From assembly GCA_964624065.1 (NCBI GenBank), contig CAZUWF010000003.1, positions 62,001-126,000 on the forward strand: a stretch of 64,000 bases of DNA, read 5' to 3'. A program made the position numbers and the translations under genes. This document shows, piece by piece, positions 36,807 through 46,125 of the stretch. Source of the DNA: UBA7960 sp964624065. GTDB lineage: Bacteria; Bacteroidota; Bacteroidia; Bacteroidales; UBA7960. Every line of letters starts with the position of its first letter. Position 1 is the first letter of the stretch. Below the pieces are notes generated by a model. That model worked only from the letters and a program-made list of their open reading frames with translations. It was not told the DNA's origin and did no database searches.

Positions 36807-37961
36807 ATGTACTTTAAGGATGTAGTAGGGCACAAGGGCCTAAAAGCCAAATTAATTGCCAGTGTACTGAACAAGCGCATTAGCCACGCACAGTTATTCC
36901 TAGGCCCTGAGGGTACTGGAAGTTTGGCATTGGTAGTGGCCTATTCGCGTTTTATTCTTTGCAAGAACCCTGGTGAAAATGAGGCTTGTGGTACGTGCAG
37001 CTCCTGTAAGAAGATGGACGGCCTTGCACACCCTGACCTTCATTTTTTCTTCCCAACCTACAAAACCAAAACTGAAGGGGAAGCCAAGAATGAGCAGCCC
37101 ACAAAGGTATTTCACAAATTATGGCGCGAAATGCTTTTGGAAACAGCATATCCAACTTTTGGCCTGTGGCTTGAAAAAATTGGAGTGCAAAACCAGCAGG
37201 CAACTTTTTATGCATCAGATTGCAACGAAATTATTAGAAGCACCTCGTTGAAGCCCTTCGAAAGCTCCCACAATGTTGTTGTTGTGTGGTTGGTCGAAAA
37301 ATTAAAAGCAAGCGATGCTTCAAGGTTGCTCAAAACCCTTGAAGAACCTCCAGGACAAACGGTTTTTCTGCTTCTGTCAGAAAACAAGGATGATATTGTA
37401 AAAACTGTCTTGTCGAGAACACAAATTTCATCAGTTCCTTTTCTCCAAGACCATGAAATTGCCGGTTTTTTGGTTAATAATTATGGAATTGTGCCTGAGA
37501 ATGCAAGAAGGCTTGCCTTTCTTTCGGGTGGAAAATTTTCAGAAACCCTGCTTATGATGCAGGGCGAGTATGACCCAATGGCGGAGTTTGTGGACTTCAG
37601 AAACTGGATGAGGCTTTGTTTTGACAAAAATAAATCAATGATTGACTTGCTTAAATGGGTAGATAATTTTGCCAAAGAAGGAAGGGAGAGGCAAAAGTCC
37701 ATGCTTCAAAAGGGGCTGGCAATAGTAAGGAGGTGTGTTCTGTACAACTATCATGCCGAAAGAGCAATTCGGGTTGATAATGAAATCATAGATTTCATTA
37801 TCAAGTTTTCGCCATTTGTAAATCACAACAACACTCTCGAAATTGTTGAAAAACTCAACAATGCGGTTTTCCATATTGAGAGAAACGCCAACCCCAAAAT
37901 ACTTTTTGCGGAATTGTCTTTTACGCTTGCCGGCTTGCTGAAAAAAAGACCGATAGCCTAA
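36807..37961 (+). CDS. holB: DNA polymerase III delta' subunit
   Basis: A 384-residue clamp-loader subunit. The N-terminal AAA+ fold starts DVVGHKGLKAKLI and has the zinc module CGTCSSCKKMD (about residues 55-65). As in other delta' proteins the P-loop is defective: GPEGTGSLA lacks the Lys and Ser/Thr of a working Walker A motif. LLKTLEEPPGQTVFLLLSE and SRTQISSVPFL are the usual sensor-region motifs. It organises the gamma/tau complex that loads the beta clamp. ricT, gldH and further genes follow on the same strand after 161 bases. Confidence 0.9.
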   Translation: MYFKDVVGHKGLKAKLIASVLNKRISHAQLFLGPEGTGSLALVVAYSRFILCKNPGENEACGTCSSCKKMDGLAHPDLHFFFPTYKTKTEGEAKNEQPTKVFHKLWREMLLETAYPTFGLWLEKIGVQNQQATFYASDCNEIIRSTSLKPFESSHNVVVVWLVEKLKASDASRLLKTLEEPPGQTVFLLLSENKDDIVKTVLSRTQISSVPFLQDHEIAGFLVNNYGIVPENARRLAFLSGGKFSETLLMMQGEYDPMAEFVDFRNWMRLCFDKNKSMIDLLKWVDNFAKEGRERQKSMLQKGLAIVRRCVLYNYHAERAIRVDNEIIDFIIKFSPFVNHNNTLEIVEKLNNAVFHIERNANPKILFAELSFTLAGLLKKRPIA

Positions 37962-38013
37962 CTTGATCTACCCTCAACAATCCGCAACAAGGTAATTGCA
38001 ATAAGATTTTTGT

Positions 38014-38021
38014 TAACTTTG
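38014..38021 (+). promoter_or_regulatory. Candidate -7 box of ricT-gldH
   Basis: TAACTTTG matches TAnnTTTG exactly; a TTG lies 15 bases upstream (37996-37998), two bases short of the usual spacing. It lies about 100 bases before the ricT start, in the only sizeable gap between holB and ricT. Confidence 0.4.
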
Positions 38022-38122
38022 TATGAGGTTTTCCCAAAAAAACCTTGACGGGGTATCTTTGAAACCGTTCGATTTGGGAATTATTCTCAGGGTATTTTGT
38101 CACAATATTAACCATACTGGCA

Positions 38123-39307
38123 TTGAAAGATAAAACCAACTCCAATATTTTCTCTACAAGAGGGTGCCGCGCGAGTTCGGGAGACAACCCCCGCGACATA
38201 CCCTCTTGCAGCCATTCCTGCTGCAAGCTTGGATCGCACAATTGGCTCAATAAGCTACCACAATCAACTGATGGTCGAAATTTAGAGTTTGTAGAGGTTC
38301 GGTTCAAAAATGGCCGCAAAGACATCATGAAATTGCCCGAGGGGCTAACCCTCGACGAGGGTGACGTAGTTGCAGTGGAGGGCTCACCGGGTCACGACCT
38401 AGGTATTGTGTCAATGTCGGGGCCCCTGGTATTGATTCAAATGAAGGCCAAAAAAGTAAATCCAAAATCAAACGATATTCGCAAGGTGTACCGTAAGGCG
38501 AAAATTGCCGACATTGACAGGTGGGCCTCGGCTATTAGACAGGAAGAGCACACCATGCTTCGCTCCCGCGAACTGGCGGCCAATCTTAACCTTGATATGA
38601 AGATTAGCGATGTGGAGATCCAGGGCGATAAAACCAAGGCAACCTTCTATTACACCGCCGACGAAAGGGTTGACTTCAGGGAGCTTATTCGCATTCTGGC
38701 CGAAACGTTTTCAGTAAGAGTAGAAATGCGACAGGTTGGTATGAGGCAGGAGGCGAGCAGGGTTGGAGGAATCGGCACTTGTGGACGGGAGCTGTGTTGT
38801 TCAACCTGGCTCACCAACTTTAGATCCGTATCCACGAGTGCTGCGAGAAATCAGCAGCTCTCACTCAATCCATCAAAACTCTCGGGTCAGTGCAACAAGT
38901 TGAAATGTTGCATCAATTTTGAAAGCGAGAGCTACGCCGAGCAAATAAAATCGATTCCTGACGACATCCAAGAACTTTTTACCAAAAAGGGATCGGCATT
39001 TCTTCAAAAAACCGATGTTTTGAGGGGTTTGTTGGGCTATGCCTACAAGGACAATCCAGGCAAAATTTTTATGATTTCTGTTGAAAGGGCAAAGGAAATC
39101 CGTGACGCCAACATACGCAGGATTCGGCCCGAAGATTTTTTGGACCAGGAGCAACCGGCCGCGCCAAGAAGCGAACATCAGGGCTCTCAAGCAGAAATCA
39201 AGAATGACCTGGAGGGCAACCTAAATCGCTTTGACAACCATAACAATAAGGGTTTGCAAAAAAACCGACGCAAAAAGAACAAGTTTAGAAACAATTCGGG
39301 CAATTAA
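38123..39307 (+). CDS. ricT: PSP1-domain protein RicT
   Basis: A 394-residue protein of the YaaT/RicT family. A Cys-rich N-terminus (CSHSCCKLGSHNWLNKLP) is followed by the PSP1 domain (about 60-210) with FVEVRFKNGRKD. The family signature comes next, GIGTCGRELCCSTW and then SGQCNKLKCCINFE, whose Cys residues bind an Fe-S cluster in the Bacillus Ric complex. The C-terminus is a basic low-complexity tail. In Bacillus RicT assists RNase Y; in Bacteroidota its role is unproven. The start is TTG because no ATG lies upstream of the Cys-rich part. gldH follows after 11 bases. Confidence 0.9.
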   Translation: MKDKTNSNIFSTRGCRASSGDNPRDIPSCSHSCCKLGSHNWLNKLPQSTDGRNLEFVEVRFKNGRKDIMKLPEGLTLDEGDVVAVEGSPGHDLGIVSMSGPLVLIQMKAKKVNPKSNDIRKVYRKAKIADIDRWASAIRQEEHTMLRSRELAANLNLDMKISDVEIQGDKTKATFYYTADERVDFRELIRILAETFSVRVEMRQVGMRQEASRVGGIGTCGRELCCSTWLTNFRSVSTSAARNQQLSLNPSKLSGQCNKLKCCINFESESYAEQIKSIPDDIQELFTKKGSAFLQKTDVLRGLLGYAYKDNPGKIFMISVERAKEIRDANIRRIRPEDFLDQEQPAAPRSEHQGSQAEIKNDLEGNLNRFDNHNNKGLQKNRRKKNKFRNNSGN

Positions 39308-39318
39308 TAAATCTGCCT

Positions 39319-39792
39319 ATGCCGACCAAAACCCCAAATCTCCTATTTACGGTGATTACCCTAGCTGCCGCAATGGTGGCATGCTCCGGCAATATGGTTT
39401 TTGACAGCAACCAATCTTTGCCTGCCGAGGGTTGGACACAAGACCATAGGGTGGTTTTTGGTATTGAAATAGCCGATACGCTTGTCCTTCACGATATGTA
39501 CGTGAATGTAAGGAACACTACCTCATATCCCTATAGCAATTTGTTTTTGTTCCTCGATATTACTTTTCCTGACGGAAAGGCGGTTCGCGACACATTGGAG
39601 TGCATTATTGCCGATGCCTCGGGGCAATGGACAGGCAAAGGGGGAGGCAGGATTAAGAGCAATCGGTTCCTTTTTCGAACCAATGTTTGGTTTCCCCGAA
39701 TTGGAACCTATAATTTTTCGTTCCAACAGGCAATGCGAACATCCAATCTAGAAGGCATTTCTGACATTGGCATTGCCATTGAGAGAAAATAA
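39319..39792 (+). CDS. gldH: Gliding motility lipoprotein GldH
   Basis: A 157-residue lipoprotein with a lipobox AAMVAC, the acylated residue being Cys22. The mature part has the GldH features FGIEIADTL, VNVRNTTSYPYSNLF and the end WFPRIGTYNFSFQQAM. GldH is one of the lipoproteins needed for Bacteroidota gliding and for normal T9SS function in Flavobacterium. Its position after ricT and before the PBP1A gene is conserved in the phylum. Presence of GldH alone does not prove gliding. Confidence 0.93.
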   Translation: MPTKTPNLLFTVITLAAAMVACSGNMVFDSNQSLPAEGWTQDHRVVFGIEIADTLVLHDMYVNVRNTTSYPYSNLFLFLDITFPDGKAVRDTLECIIADASGQWTGKGGGRIKSNRFLFRTNVWFPRIGTYNFSFQQAMRTSNLEGISDIGIAIERK

Positions 39793-39818
39793 GTTTTTTT
39801 ATACAACGTTACCCAATT

Positions 39819-42089
39819 ATGTTTTTCGGATTTGTAAAAAATACCTTTTATAGGCAATCGAAGCTGATCAGACGGTTTTGGATCGGGTTTTTTGGCTTTG
39901 TAATTTTCGTGTTTTTATTTTTCTCTAGTATGTCATTGGGTCTTTTGGGTTTTATGCCTTCGTTCGAAGAACTTGAAAACCCTAGGAGCAATCTGGCAAG
40001 TGAAGTATATTCGTCCGACGGGGTTCTGCTTGGCACGTTTTTCATTGACAACCGGTCGCCGGTCAAGTATGCTGAGATCTCGAAAAATATGGTGAATGCC
40101 TTGTTGGCAACAGAAGACGTAAGGTTTTACCACCATGCAGGCATTGACACCCGAAGCATTATGAGGGTTGTTCTAAGAAACATAGTGGGAGGGAAGCGAA
40201 GTGCTGGAGGCGGAAGCACAATCACCCAGCAGCTTGCCAAGAATCTTTTTCCTCGAAAGGAAAATGCTTCCATTTTTTACACGGTGTTCGTGAAGCTTAA
40301 GGAATGGGTTACGGCGGTAAAGCTCGAGCGAAACTACACCAAGGAGGAAATCATTGCAATGTACCTTAATACTGTTGATTTTGGAAGCCAATCCTTCGGT
40401 ATTAAAATGGCCGCCAAGACTTACTTTGATAAAACTCCTGCGGACCTAACCATTGAGGAATCCGCGATGTTGGTGGGTATGCTTCAAGCCCCGTCTTGGT
40501 TTCACCCGGTGCGCAACCCTGAAAGAGCCGTGAAAAGAAGAAACGTTGTTTTGGGACAAATGTTCCGATACGGGCGCCTTCATCCACTTGAATTTGACTC
40601 GATAAGGAGGCTGCCGTTGGATGTCAGCAAGTTTAGGGTGCAGGACCACACCTCCGGATTAGCAACATATTTCAGGGAGTTCATTAGACTGGAACTAAAC
40701 GAATGGAGCAAGGAGCACAAAAAACCTGACGGCACCCATTACAACATATACAAGGATGGTTTGAAAATATTTACCACCATTGATTCTCGAATGCAACGCT
40801 ATGCCGAAGAGGCTGTTAGAGAGCATATTGGCGGATATCTCCAGGGTGAATTTTTCAAGCACTGGAAAGGTTTTCAAAACGCTCCATTCGGGCGCGACTT
40901 GAGCAAGCAGCAAATTCAGACCAGCATTGAATCCTCAATAAGGAGGAGTGACAGGTACAGAGAAATGCTAAAGGGCGGTGCTCGGGAGGAGGCCATATTC
41001 GAGGCCTTCAATGAGCCAGTTCGAATGAAGGTTTTTTCTTGGAAGGGAGAAATTGACACGATTATGTCGCCGATGGATTCGATATGGTATTACAAGCACT
41101 TTCTCAACACCGGACTTATTTCAATCGAACCGCAAACCGGACACGTGAAGGCCTACGTAGGCGGAATTGACTACAAGCATTTTAAATACGACCACGGAGC
41201 GGTTGCACGCAGGCAGGTGGGCTCTACCTTCAAGCCATTTGTTTATACCGTGGCAATGCGCGATGGCGAGTACGGACCACAATCTATGGCACCCAACGTA
41301 CCCATTACCATCGAAAACACGGGAAGTCCGCCCTGGACACCAAAGAACAGCTCGGACTACAAAGAGGGGGAATTGGTTGCACTTAACGATGCCCTAGCCA
41401 ATTCAATAAACAGGGTTACGGCTTACTTAATTAATAAGTTTCCTCCCCAAACAGTAATTAATCTTGTTAGGCGCTTGGGCATCACCTCGCCAATTGACCC
41501 GGTTCCTTCCATTGCACTTGGTTCGGCCGACATTTCGGTTAAGGAAATGACAGCGGCATTTGCGGCATATGCCAACAAAGGTGTTTACATTGAACCCGTT
41601 TTCATCACGAGAATTGAGGACAGAAATGGGTTGCTAATTCAAACTTACGCTACAAAACAGGAAGAAGCAATGAGCGAATCAAATGCTTTTGTAATGTTGG
41701 AGTGTATGAAGGCTGTGGTTGAAATGGGCACAGGTGGCAGAATACGTGGAAGGTACGGCCTGACCAATCCGATTGCTGGCAAAACCGGCACCACTCAAAA
41801 CAACTCCGATGGCTGGTTCATGGGCATTACTCCTAACCTGGCCACAGGCGTTTGGGTGGGCGGCGAAGACAGGGGCATTAGGTTTAGGTCAACAGCCTTG
41901 GGTCAGGGTGCAAATATGGCCTTGCCGGTTTGGGCATTGTATATGAAACGAGTTTACAATGACGAAACAATTGGTCTTTTTAAGGGAGATTTCGAAAGAC
42001 CCTCAAAATTCGAGTTTAAGCAAAATAGTTTTGAAGATGTTGGTTCCCAAAAAGAAATTACCAACGATTTTCGCGAAAACATCTTTTAG
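39819..42089 (+). CDS. Penicillin-binding protein 1A-type bifunctional peptidoglycan synthase
   Basis: A 756-residue class A PBP. One membrane helix (about 22-44) is followed by a glycosyltransferase GT51 domain (about 65-240) with the catalytic Glu in LATEDVRFYHHAGID and the motif GGGSTITQQLAKNLF. A transpeptidase domain (about 400-690) follows, with nucleophile Ser in RRQVGSTFKPF, the SxN motif in ANSINRV and the KTGTTQ motif. It polymerises and cross-links peptidoglycan. It lies 26 bases after gldH, and porZ follows after 13 bases, so these genes are probably co-transcribed. Confidence 0.94.
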   Translation: MFFGFVKNTFYRQSKLIRRFWIGFFGFVIFVFLFFSSMSLGLLGFMPSFEELENPRSNLASEVYSSDGVLLGTFFIDNRSPVKYAEISKNMVNALLATEDVRFYHHAGIDTRSIMRVVLRNIVGGKRSAGGGSTITQQLAKNLFPRKENASIFYTVFVKLKEWVTAVKLERNYTKEEIIAMYLNTVDFGSQSFGIKMAAKTYFDKTPADLTIEESAMLVGMLQAPSWFHPVRNPERAVKRRNVVLGQMFRYGRLHPLEFDSIRRLPLDVSKFRVQDHTSGLATYFREFIRLELNEWSKEHKKPDGTHYNIYKDGLKIFTTIDSRMQRYAEEAVREHIGGYLQGEFFKHWKGFQNAPFGRDLSKQQIQTSIESSIRRSDRYREMLKGGAREEAIFEAFNEPVRMKVFSWKGEIDTIMSPMDSIWYYKHFLNTGLISIEPQTGHVKAYVGGIDYKHFKYDHGAVARRQVGSTFKPFVYTVAMRDGEYGPQSMAPNVPITIENTGSPPWTPKNSSDYKEGELVALNDALANSINRVTAYLINKFPPQTVINLVRRLGITSPIDPVPSIALGSADISVKEMTAAFAAYANKGVYIEPVFITRIEDRNGLLIQTYATKQEEAMSESNAFVMLECMKAVVEMGTGGRIRGRYGLTNPIAGKTGTTQNNSDGWFMGITPNLATGVWVGGEDRGIRFRSTALGQGANMALPVWALYMKRVYNDETIGLFKGDFERPSKFEFKQNSFEDVGSQKEITNDFRENIF

Positions 42090-42102
42090 AAAAATACCCC
42101 AA

Positions 42103-44472
42103 ATGAGTAATCAAAGCAAGGAGTCAGTTTTTATATTAGGCTTGCTTGTCCTTGCCAACATATTTTCCCTTCCAAATCAAGTGTTTTCTCAGGGTCTTGC
42201 GGTGGGGCAATGGAGGCATCATTTACCCTCAAGCCAAGTTGTTGCCGTAACCGAAACCCCAGCCAAAATCATAGGTGCAACACCATACGGATTGGTAGTA
42301 TTCAACAAGGAAGACAAAAGCCTTGAAAAGATCGACAAGGTTAAGGGGCTATCAGGTTTTGGCATTACGAGCATCGCCTACTCCCAGCAGCTTGACGCTG
42401 TTGTTTTGGGGTATTCCGATGGTGCCATTGACGTTGTGAAGGACGGTCAAGTTTCCAACATTGTGGACATTTCAATGTCGTCAATAATTGGAAGCAAGAA
42501 AATTAATAAGATTACGATTCAGGGAACCAGGGCTTTTCTGGCCTGCGACTTTGGGATTGTAAACCTTGATTTGGAAAATAACCTAATTCGCGATTCGTAC
42601 TTCATCGGGCCTTTCGGGAGTTTTGTTGAGGTTCGGGAAGTCGCCTTTTCCGCCACACATATCTTTGCTGCCACCAACGCCGGTATGATGTACGCACCAG
42701 TTCAGGATGTTAATCTGGCCGACTTCCAGGTTTGGCAAAAGGTGGTAGTTTCGGGAAACACGTCCGAAAAAGTGATGGCAGTTTCTCAATACGGCAATAA
42801 TGTTTTGGCAGTTGTTAGGGTTGCCAACACTGACAGGTTGTTCTTCAGGCAAGCAGGGGGTTGGCAACCAGTGACCCTTGGGGCAAACCCGTACAACTAT
42901 CCAGAGATTTACAGGATTAGGGAAAGCAAGGGCAAGCTATTGGTTTCGACTGCTTGGTTGCTCGATGTCTTGAATTTTGACGGTGCAACCCACCAATTCG
43001 TTAGGGAGGAGTACGTTCAGGTTTACCCAGGAGGAGAGGAGGTTCGTGCCTTGGATATGCTAATTGACAATAGCCAGCAACTGTGGATTGCCGACAACAA
43101 CGTTGGATTGGTTCGACGTGTCTCCTTGTCTTCTTACGAACGGATATTGTTGAATGGCCCAAGAACCAACAGGGCCTTTGGCTTGGCGTCAGGTGGCGGC
43201 AACCTTTGGGTTGCCCCCGGAGCTATTCTTTCTGACGGCAATAACACTTGGAATAGCGATGGGGTTTTCGTTTTTGGAAACGAATCGTGGAAAAATTTTC
43301 ACCGCTCTGCATTTCCTTTGATGCAACCCTTGCTCGATATTATCAGAATCGCGGTTGACCCCACAAACCCCGAAAAGGTGTATGCCGCGGCGACTTCAGA
43401 AGGATTGCTTGAATTCAAAAACCAGCAGCCTCACACCGTTTGGGGTGAATCGAACAGCCCGCTTCAAAGGATTAATGGAATACCGGGTAAACCGCCCATC
43501 AGGTTGGGAGGATTGGCAGTGGACAATAGTGGAAACCTTTGGGTTACAAACTCCCACTCAACCAACCCTGTAGTTGTAAAGAAACCCAACGATCATTGGC
43601 TCGGTTTTGTGAGCAACGGGCTTGTAGTGCTCAACCAGATGGGTAAAATTGCCATTGACCGTAACGGGCAAAAGTGGGTTCTAATGCCCCGAAACGGCCT
43701 TTACGTAATGAAGGAAAACAATCTCAACAATGCCTCGGGATTTGCCGAGAGGAGGCTTAATACGGCACCGGGAAACGGTGGATTACCATCCAATAACGTG
43801 TTTTCGATTGCAGTTGACCACGATGGTTACGTTTGGGTGGGCACCGATCAAGGGGTTGTGGTATTCTATTCTGCCGGGCGGGTTCTTTCTACTCAACCTG
43901 TTGATGCCACCCGTTTGATTGTTCAAGAGGGGAACTTTGCCGGGTATCTCCTGGAAAATGAAACGGTGAACACTATTGCCGTTGACGGATCGAACAAAAA
44001 GTGGTTTGGAACCACCAGGTCGGGCGCATTCCTGCAAACTTCGGATGGAAGGCGCAACATACTGCATTTTACAAAGGAAAACAGCCCTTTGCCATCAAAC
44101 AACGTTCTTGATATTGCAATTAATGGAGAAACGGGCGAGGTGTTTTTTGCCACCGACCAAGGGTTGGTGTCCTTTAGGGGGTTTGCCACCGAGGCTCCTC
44201 AGGTCCATACCGATGTGTACGCCTTCCCCAATCCCGTAAGACCAGGATATACCGGTTACATTTCGGTAAAAGGACTTGTAAGGAATTCTAGAATTAAAAT
44301 TACCGACATTGCCGGAAATCTGGTTTACGAAACAATAGCCGAGGGTGGGCAGGCAATTTGGGACGGCAAGGATCTTTTCGGAAGAAGACCGGCCACAGGG
44401 GTTTATCTTGTGTTTTCTTCAAATACCGACGGCAGTCAAACCGAGGTAACAAAGATATTTTTTGTAAACTAG
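42103..44472 (+). CDS. porZ: Type IX secretion component PorZ
   Basis: About 789 residues. The signal peptide ends NQVFSQG. Two beta-propellers follow, built from repeats such as GATPYGLVVFNKE, NNVFSIAVDHDGYVWVGTDQGVVVF and NTIAVDGSNKKWFGT; the latter are two-component-regulator-propeller units. The end, VYAFPNPVRPGYTG and then ATGVYLVFSS, is a type A CTD. This layout and the neighbourhood (PBP1A - porZ - recO) identify PorZ, the surface protein that in Porphyromonas delivers A-LPS to the PorU sortase. A longer open frame starts inside the PBP gene, but the ATG at 42103 opens the signal peptide. Confidence 0.88.
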   Translation: MSNQSKESVFILGLLVLANIFSLPNQVFSQGLAVGQWRHHLPSSQVVAVTETPAKIIGATPYGLVVFNKEDKSLEKIDKVKGLSGFGITSIAYSQQLDAVVLGYSDGAIDVVKDGQVSNIVDISMSSIIGSKKINKITIQGTRAFLACDFGIVNLDLENNLIRDSYFIGPFGSFVEVREVAFSATHIFAATNAGMMYAPVQDVNLADFQVWQKVVVSGNTSEKVMAVSQYGNNVLAVVRVANTDRLFFRQAGGWQPVTLGANPYNYPEIYRIRESKGKLLVSTAWLLDVLNFDGATHQFVREEYVQVYPGGEEVRALDMLIDNSQQLWIADNNVGLVRRVSLSSYERILLNGPRTNRAFGLASGGGNLWVAPGAILSDGNNTWNSDGVFVFGNESWKNFHRSAFPLMQPLLDIIRIAVDPTNPEKVYAAATSEGLLEFKNQQPHTVWGESNSPLQRINGIPGKPPIRLGGLAVDNSGNLWVTNSHSTNPVVVKKPNDHWLGFVSNGLVVLNQMGKIAIDRNGQKWVLMPRNGLYVMKENNLNNASGFAERRLNTAPGNGGLPSNNVFSIAVDHDGYVWVGTDQGVVVFYSAGRVLSTQPVDATRLIVQEGNFAGYLLENETVNTIAVDGSNKKWFGTTRSGAFLQTSDGRRNILHFTKENSPLPSNNVLDIAINGETGEVFFATDQGLVSFRGFATEAPQVHTDVYAFPNPVRPGYTGYISVKGLVRNSRIKITDIAGNLVYETIAEGGQAIWDGKDLFGRRPATGVYLVFSSNTDGSQTEVTKIFFVN

Positions 44473-44589
44473 GGTCCGAATTGCAAATTTCCAATTTTTC
44501 ACAAATAAACTCAGATACGCCATAATTTGAAAGGTATTCACCAATCTTCCAAATTGCGATTCACTTATTACAACTTTCAATCCGAAATA

Positions 44590-45315
44590 ATGCTAAGTAA
44601 ATCAGAAGGTTTGGTGCTGCGCTACCTAAACTATTCCGAAACTTCGATCATTGCCATTGTACTCACTCGCGAGTCAGGTTTGCTGTCGTTTTATGTTAAG
44701 GGTGCCAAGAAATCGCGTGCCAAATTTCGTCTCGCCATATTCGAACCTCTAACCATAGTAGAATTGGTTTACTACAAAAAGGAATCCACTAATTTGCATT
44801 TTATCAAAGAATTGACCTGCAAGGAACCTTACAAGGGCATCCCTTCAAATTTAGCCAAAACCGCAGTTTCCCTATTCTTGGCCGAAATACTTCTTGCCGC
44901 CTTAAAACAATCGGAGTCAACACCAATAATGTACGACTACATAAGGAACGCCCTATGTTTCCTTGACAAAACCGAGGAAGGGGTGGCAAACTTTCATCTG
45001 GTGTTTTTAATGCAACTTACAAGGCACCTTGGTTTTTTCCCGCACAACAACTTTGACGCGAAAAACTGCTACTTTTCTATCAAAGAGGGTTGTTACATTC
45101 CATGTAAGCAAGACAGTCAGCCGTGTCTTGACAAGGAGAGTAGCGAAGTCTTCTGGAAGGTTTGTATGGCCGGACTTGAAGATGCGAATCATCTTGAAAT
45201 TGACCCTGCCACCAGAAAACTATTCGTTGAAAAAATTGTAGAATTCTACGGCTTCCACCTTCAAGGAATGAAAGAGATAAAATCCCACAAAGTTTTGGAG
45301 GAAGTTTTGAGATGA
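44590..45315 (+). CDS. recO: DNA repair protein RecO
   Basis: A 241-residue RecO. The N-terminal OB fold (KSEGLVLRYLNYSETSIIAIVLTRESGLLSFYVKG) promotes strand annealing and RecA loading with RecF/RecR, and a helical domain follows (FLAEILLAALK and later elements). The Cys ligands of a zinc module are partly visible (CYFSIKEGCYIPC). Length is normal. The ATG at 44590 is the family start; an in-frame non-ATG codon at 44527 would add 21 unlikely residues. It ends 28 bases from the stop of the convergent nitroreductase. Confidence 0.93.
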   Translation: MLSKSEGLVLRYLNYSETSIIAIVLTRESGLLSFYVKGAKKSRAKFRLAIFEPLTIVELVYYKKESTNLHFIKELTCKEPYKGIPSNLAKTAVSLFLAEILLAALKQSESTPIMYDYIRNALCFLDKTEEGVANFHLVFLMQLTRHLGFFPHNNFDAKNCYFSIKEGCYIPCKQDSQPCLDKESSEVFWKVCMAGLEDANHLEIDPATRKLFVEKIVEFYGFHLQGMKEIKSHKVLEEVLR

Positions 45316-45343
45316 TTGTTAGGCTGCAGCTTCCAGCCCTTGA

Positions 45344-45940
45344 CTATATTGCCGCCGAAGTTTTACCGAAGACTCCAGAAAAAACCACATCAGAAAGGGC
45401 CTTGCGGCTTCTATCGCCTTTTTCGAGGTCGTAAAGGGGTTTCGGGAGTTTATCGGCAACGTCTTGGTATCCCAGTGCAGAAACGCTCAACGGGTAGTAA
45501 TTTTCTGGCAAGCTGAACACCTCAATGATTTTGCCCGGATCGAACCCACCCATTTGATGCATTACCAACCCATCGGTGTAGGCCTGAATTGTAAGGTATG
45601 CAACCGCCTGGCCCACGTCGTATTGCCACGAGAGGTTCGCATCCCCGCTCGCCTCACGCGCGGTGGCTCCAACTGCAACAACCAGAACAGGGGCGTTAAC
45701 TGCCCACATTTGGTTGAATTCAACCAGTGAATCATAAATCTTTTGCCAAGTTTCATCGCCTTTTAATCCAACGATGAACCTCCATGGTTGTTCGTTGTAC
45801 GCACTTGGTGACCAACGGGCCGCCTCAAAAAAATGTTGGATCTTTTCTTTTTCAACTGACTTGTCCAAAAAAGACCTTGGGCTCCACCTGTTTTTAATTA
45901 TTGTGTTTATTTTCAAGTTAGTTATTGCTTTCTTTTCCAT
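45344..45940 (-). CDS. Nitroreductase family protein
   Basis: A 198-residue FMN-dependent oxidoreductase of the nitroreductase fold. The N-terminus has the FMN-phosphate motif RWSPRSFLDKSV, then ARWSPSAYNEQPWRF (substrate and FMN contacts). The later MHQMGGFDP and LSVSALGYQD are also typical. Substrates (quinones, flavins, nitro compounds) cannot be told. It is a separate unit from the sulfur operon, which ends with its own terminator upstream of it. Confidence 0.9.
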   Translation of the reverse strand: MEKKAITNLKINTIIKNRWSPRSFLDKSVEKEKIQHFFEAARWSPSAYNEQPWRFIVGLKGDETWQKIYDSLVEFNQMWAVNAPVLVVAVGATAREASGDANLSWQYDVGQAVAYLTIQAYTDGLVMHQMGGFDPGKIIEVFSLPENYYPLSVSALGYQDVADKLPKPLYDLEKGDRSRKALSDVVFSGVFGKTSAAI

Positions 45941-45948
45941 TTTGAAAT

Positions 45949-45956
45949 CAAAATTA
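45949..45956 (-). promoter_or_regulatory. Candidate -7 box of the nitroreductase gene
   Basis: TAATTTTG on the minus strand, 8 bases before the ATG, with a TTG 14 bases further up. The box matches exactly but the spacing is short; if used, the transcript would be almost leaderless. Confidence 0.35.
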
Positions 45957-46077
45957 GTTTATCCCTTAAACAAGGATTGCGTTGCAATGTTCAGCCTTTA
46001 ATTTGTTTCGTTACACAAAATATCTCTTTCAATTGTATTCAAATTACCTAGGCGATCAGGTATTCCTACCAAAAAAA

Positions 46078-46103
46078 AGAAACCTGCTTGTTGGCAGGTT
46101 TCT
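46078..46103 (-). terminator. Rho-independent terminator of the sulfur operon
   Basis: A perfect 10-bp stem AGAAACCTGC / GCAGGTTTCT with a six-base loop starts 23 bases beyond the stop of the last operon gene. On the minus strand it is followed by a run of seven or eight T. This is the best-formed terminator in the window and sets the end of the 13-gene transcription unit. Confidence 0.92.
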
Positions 46104-46125
46104 GGCTGTATAACATATTAGCCAC

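Noticed and set aside
36920..36960. Missing P-loop Lys in HolB as a possible inactivating mutation
   Set aside because: Loss of a working Walker A motif is the normal state of delta' subunits, so it is not unusual.
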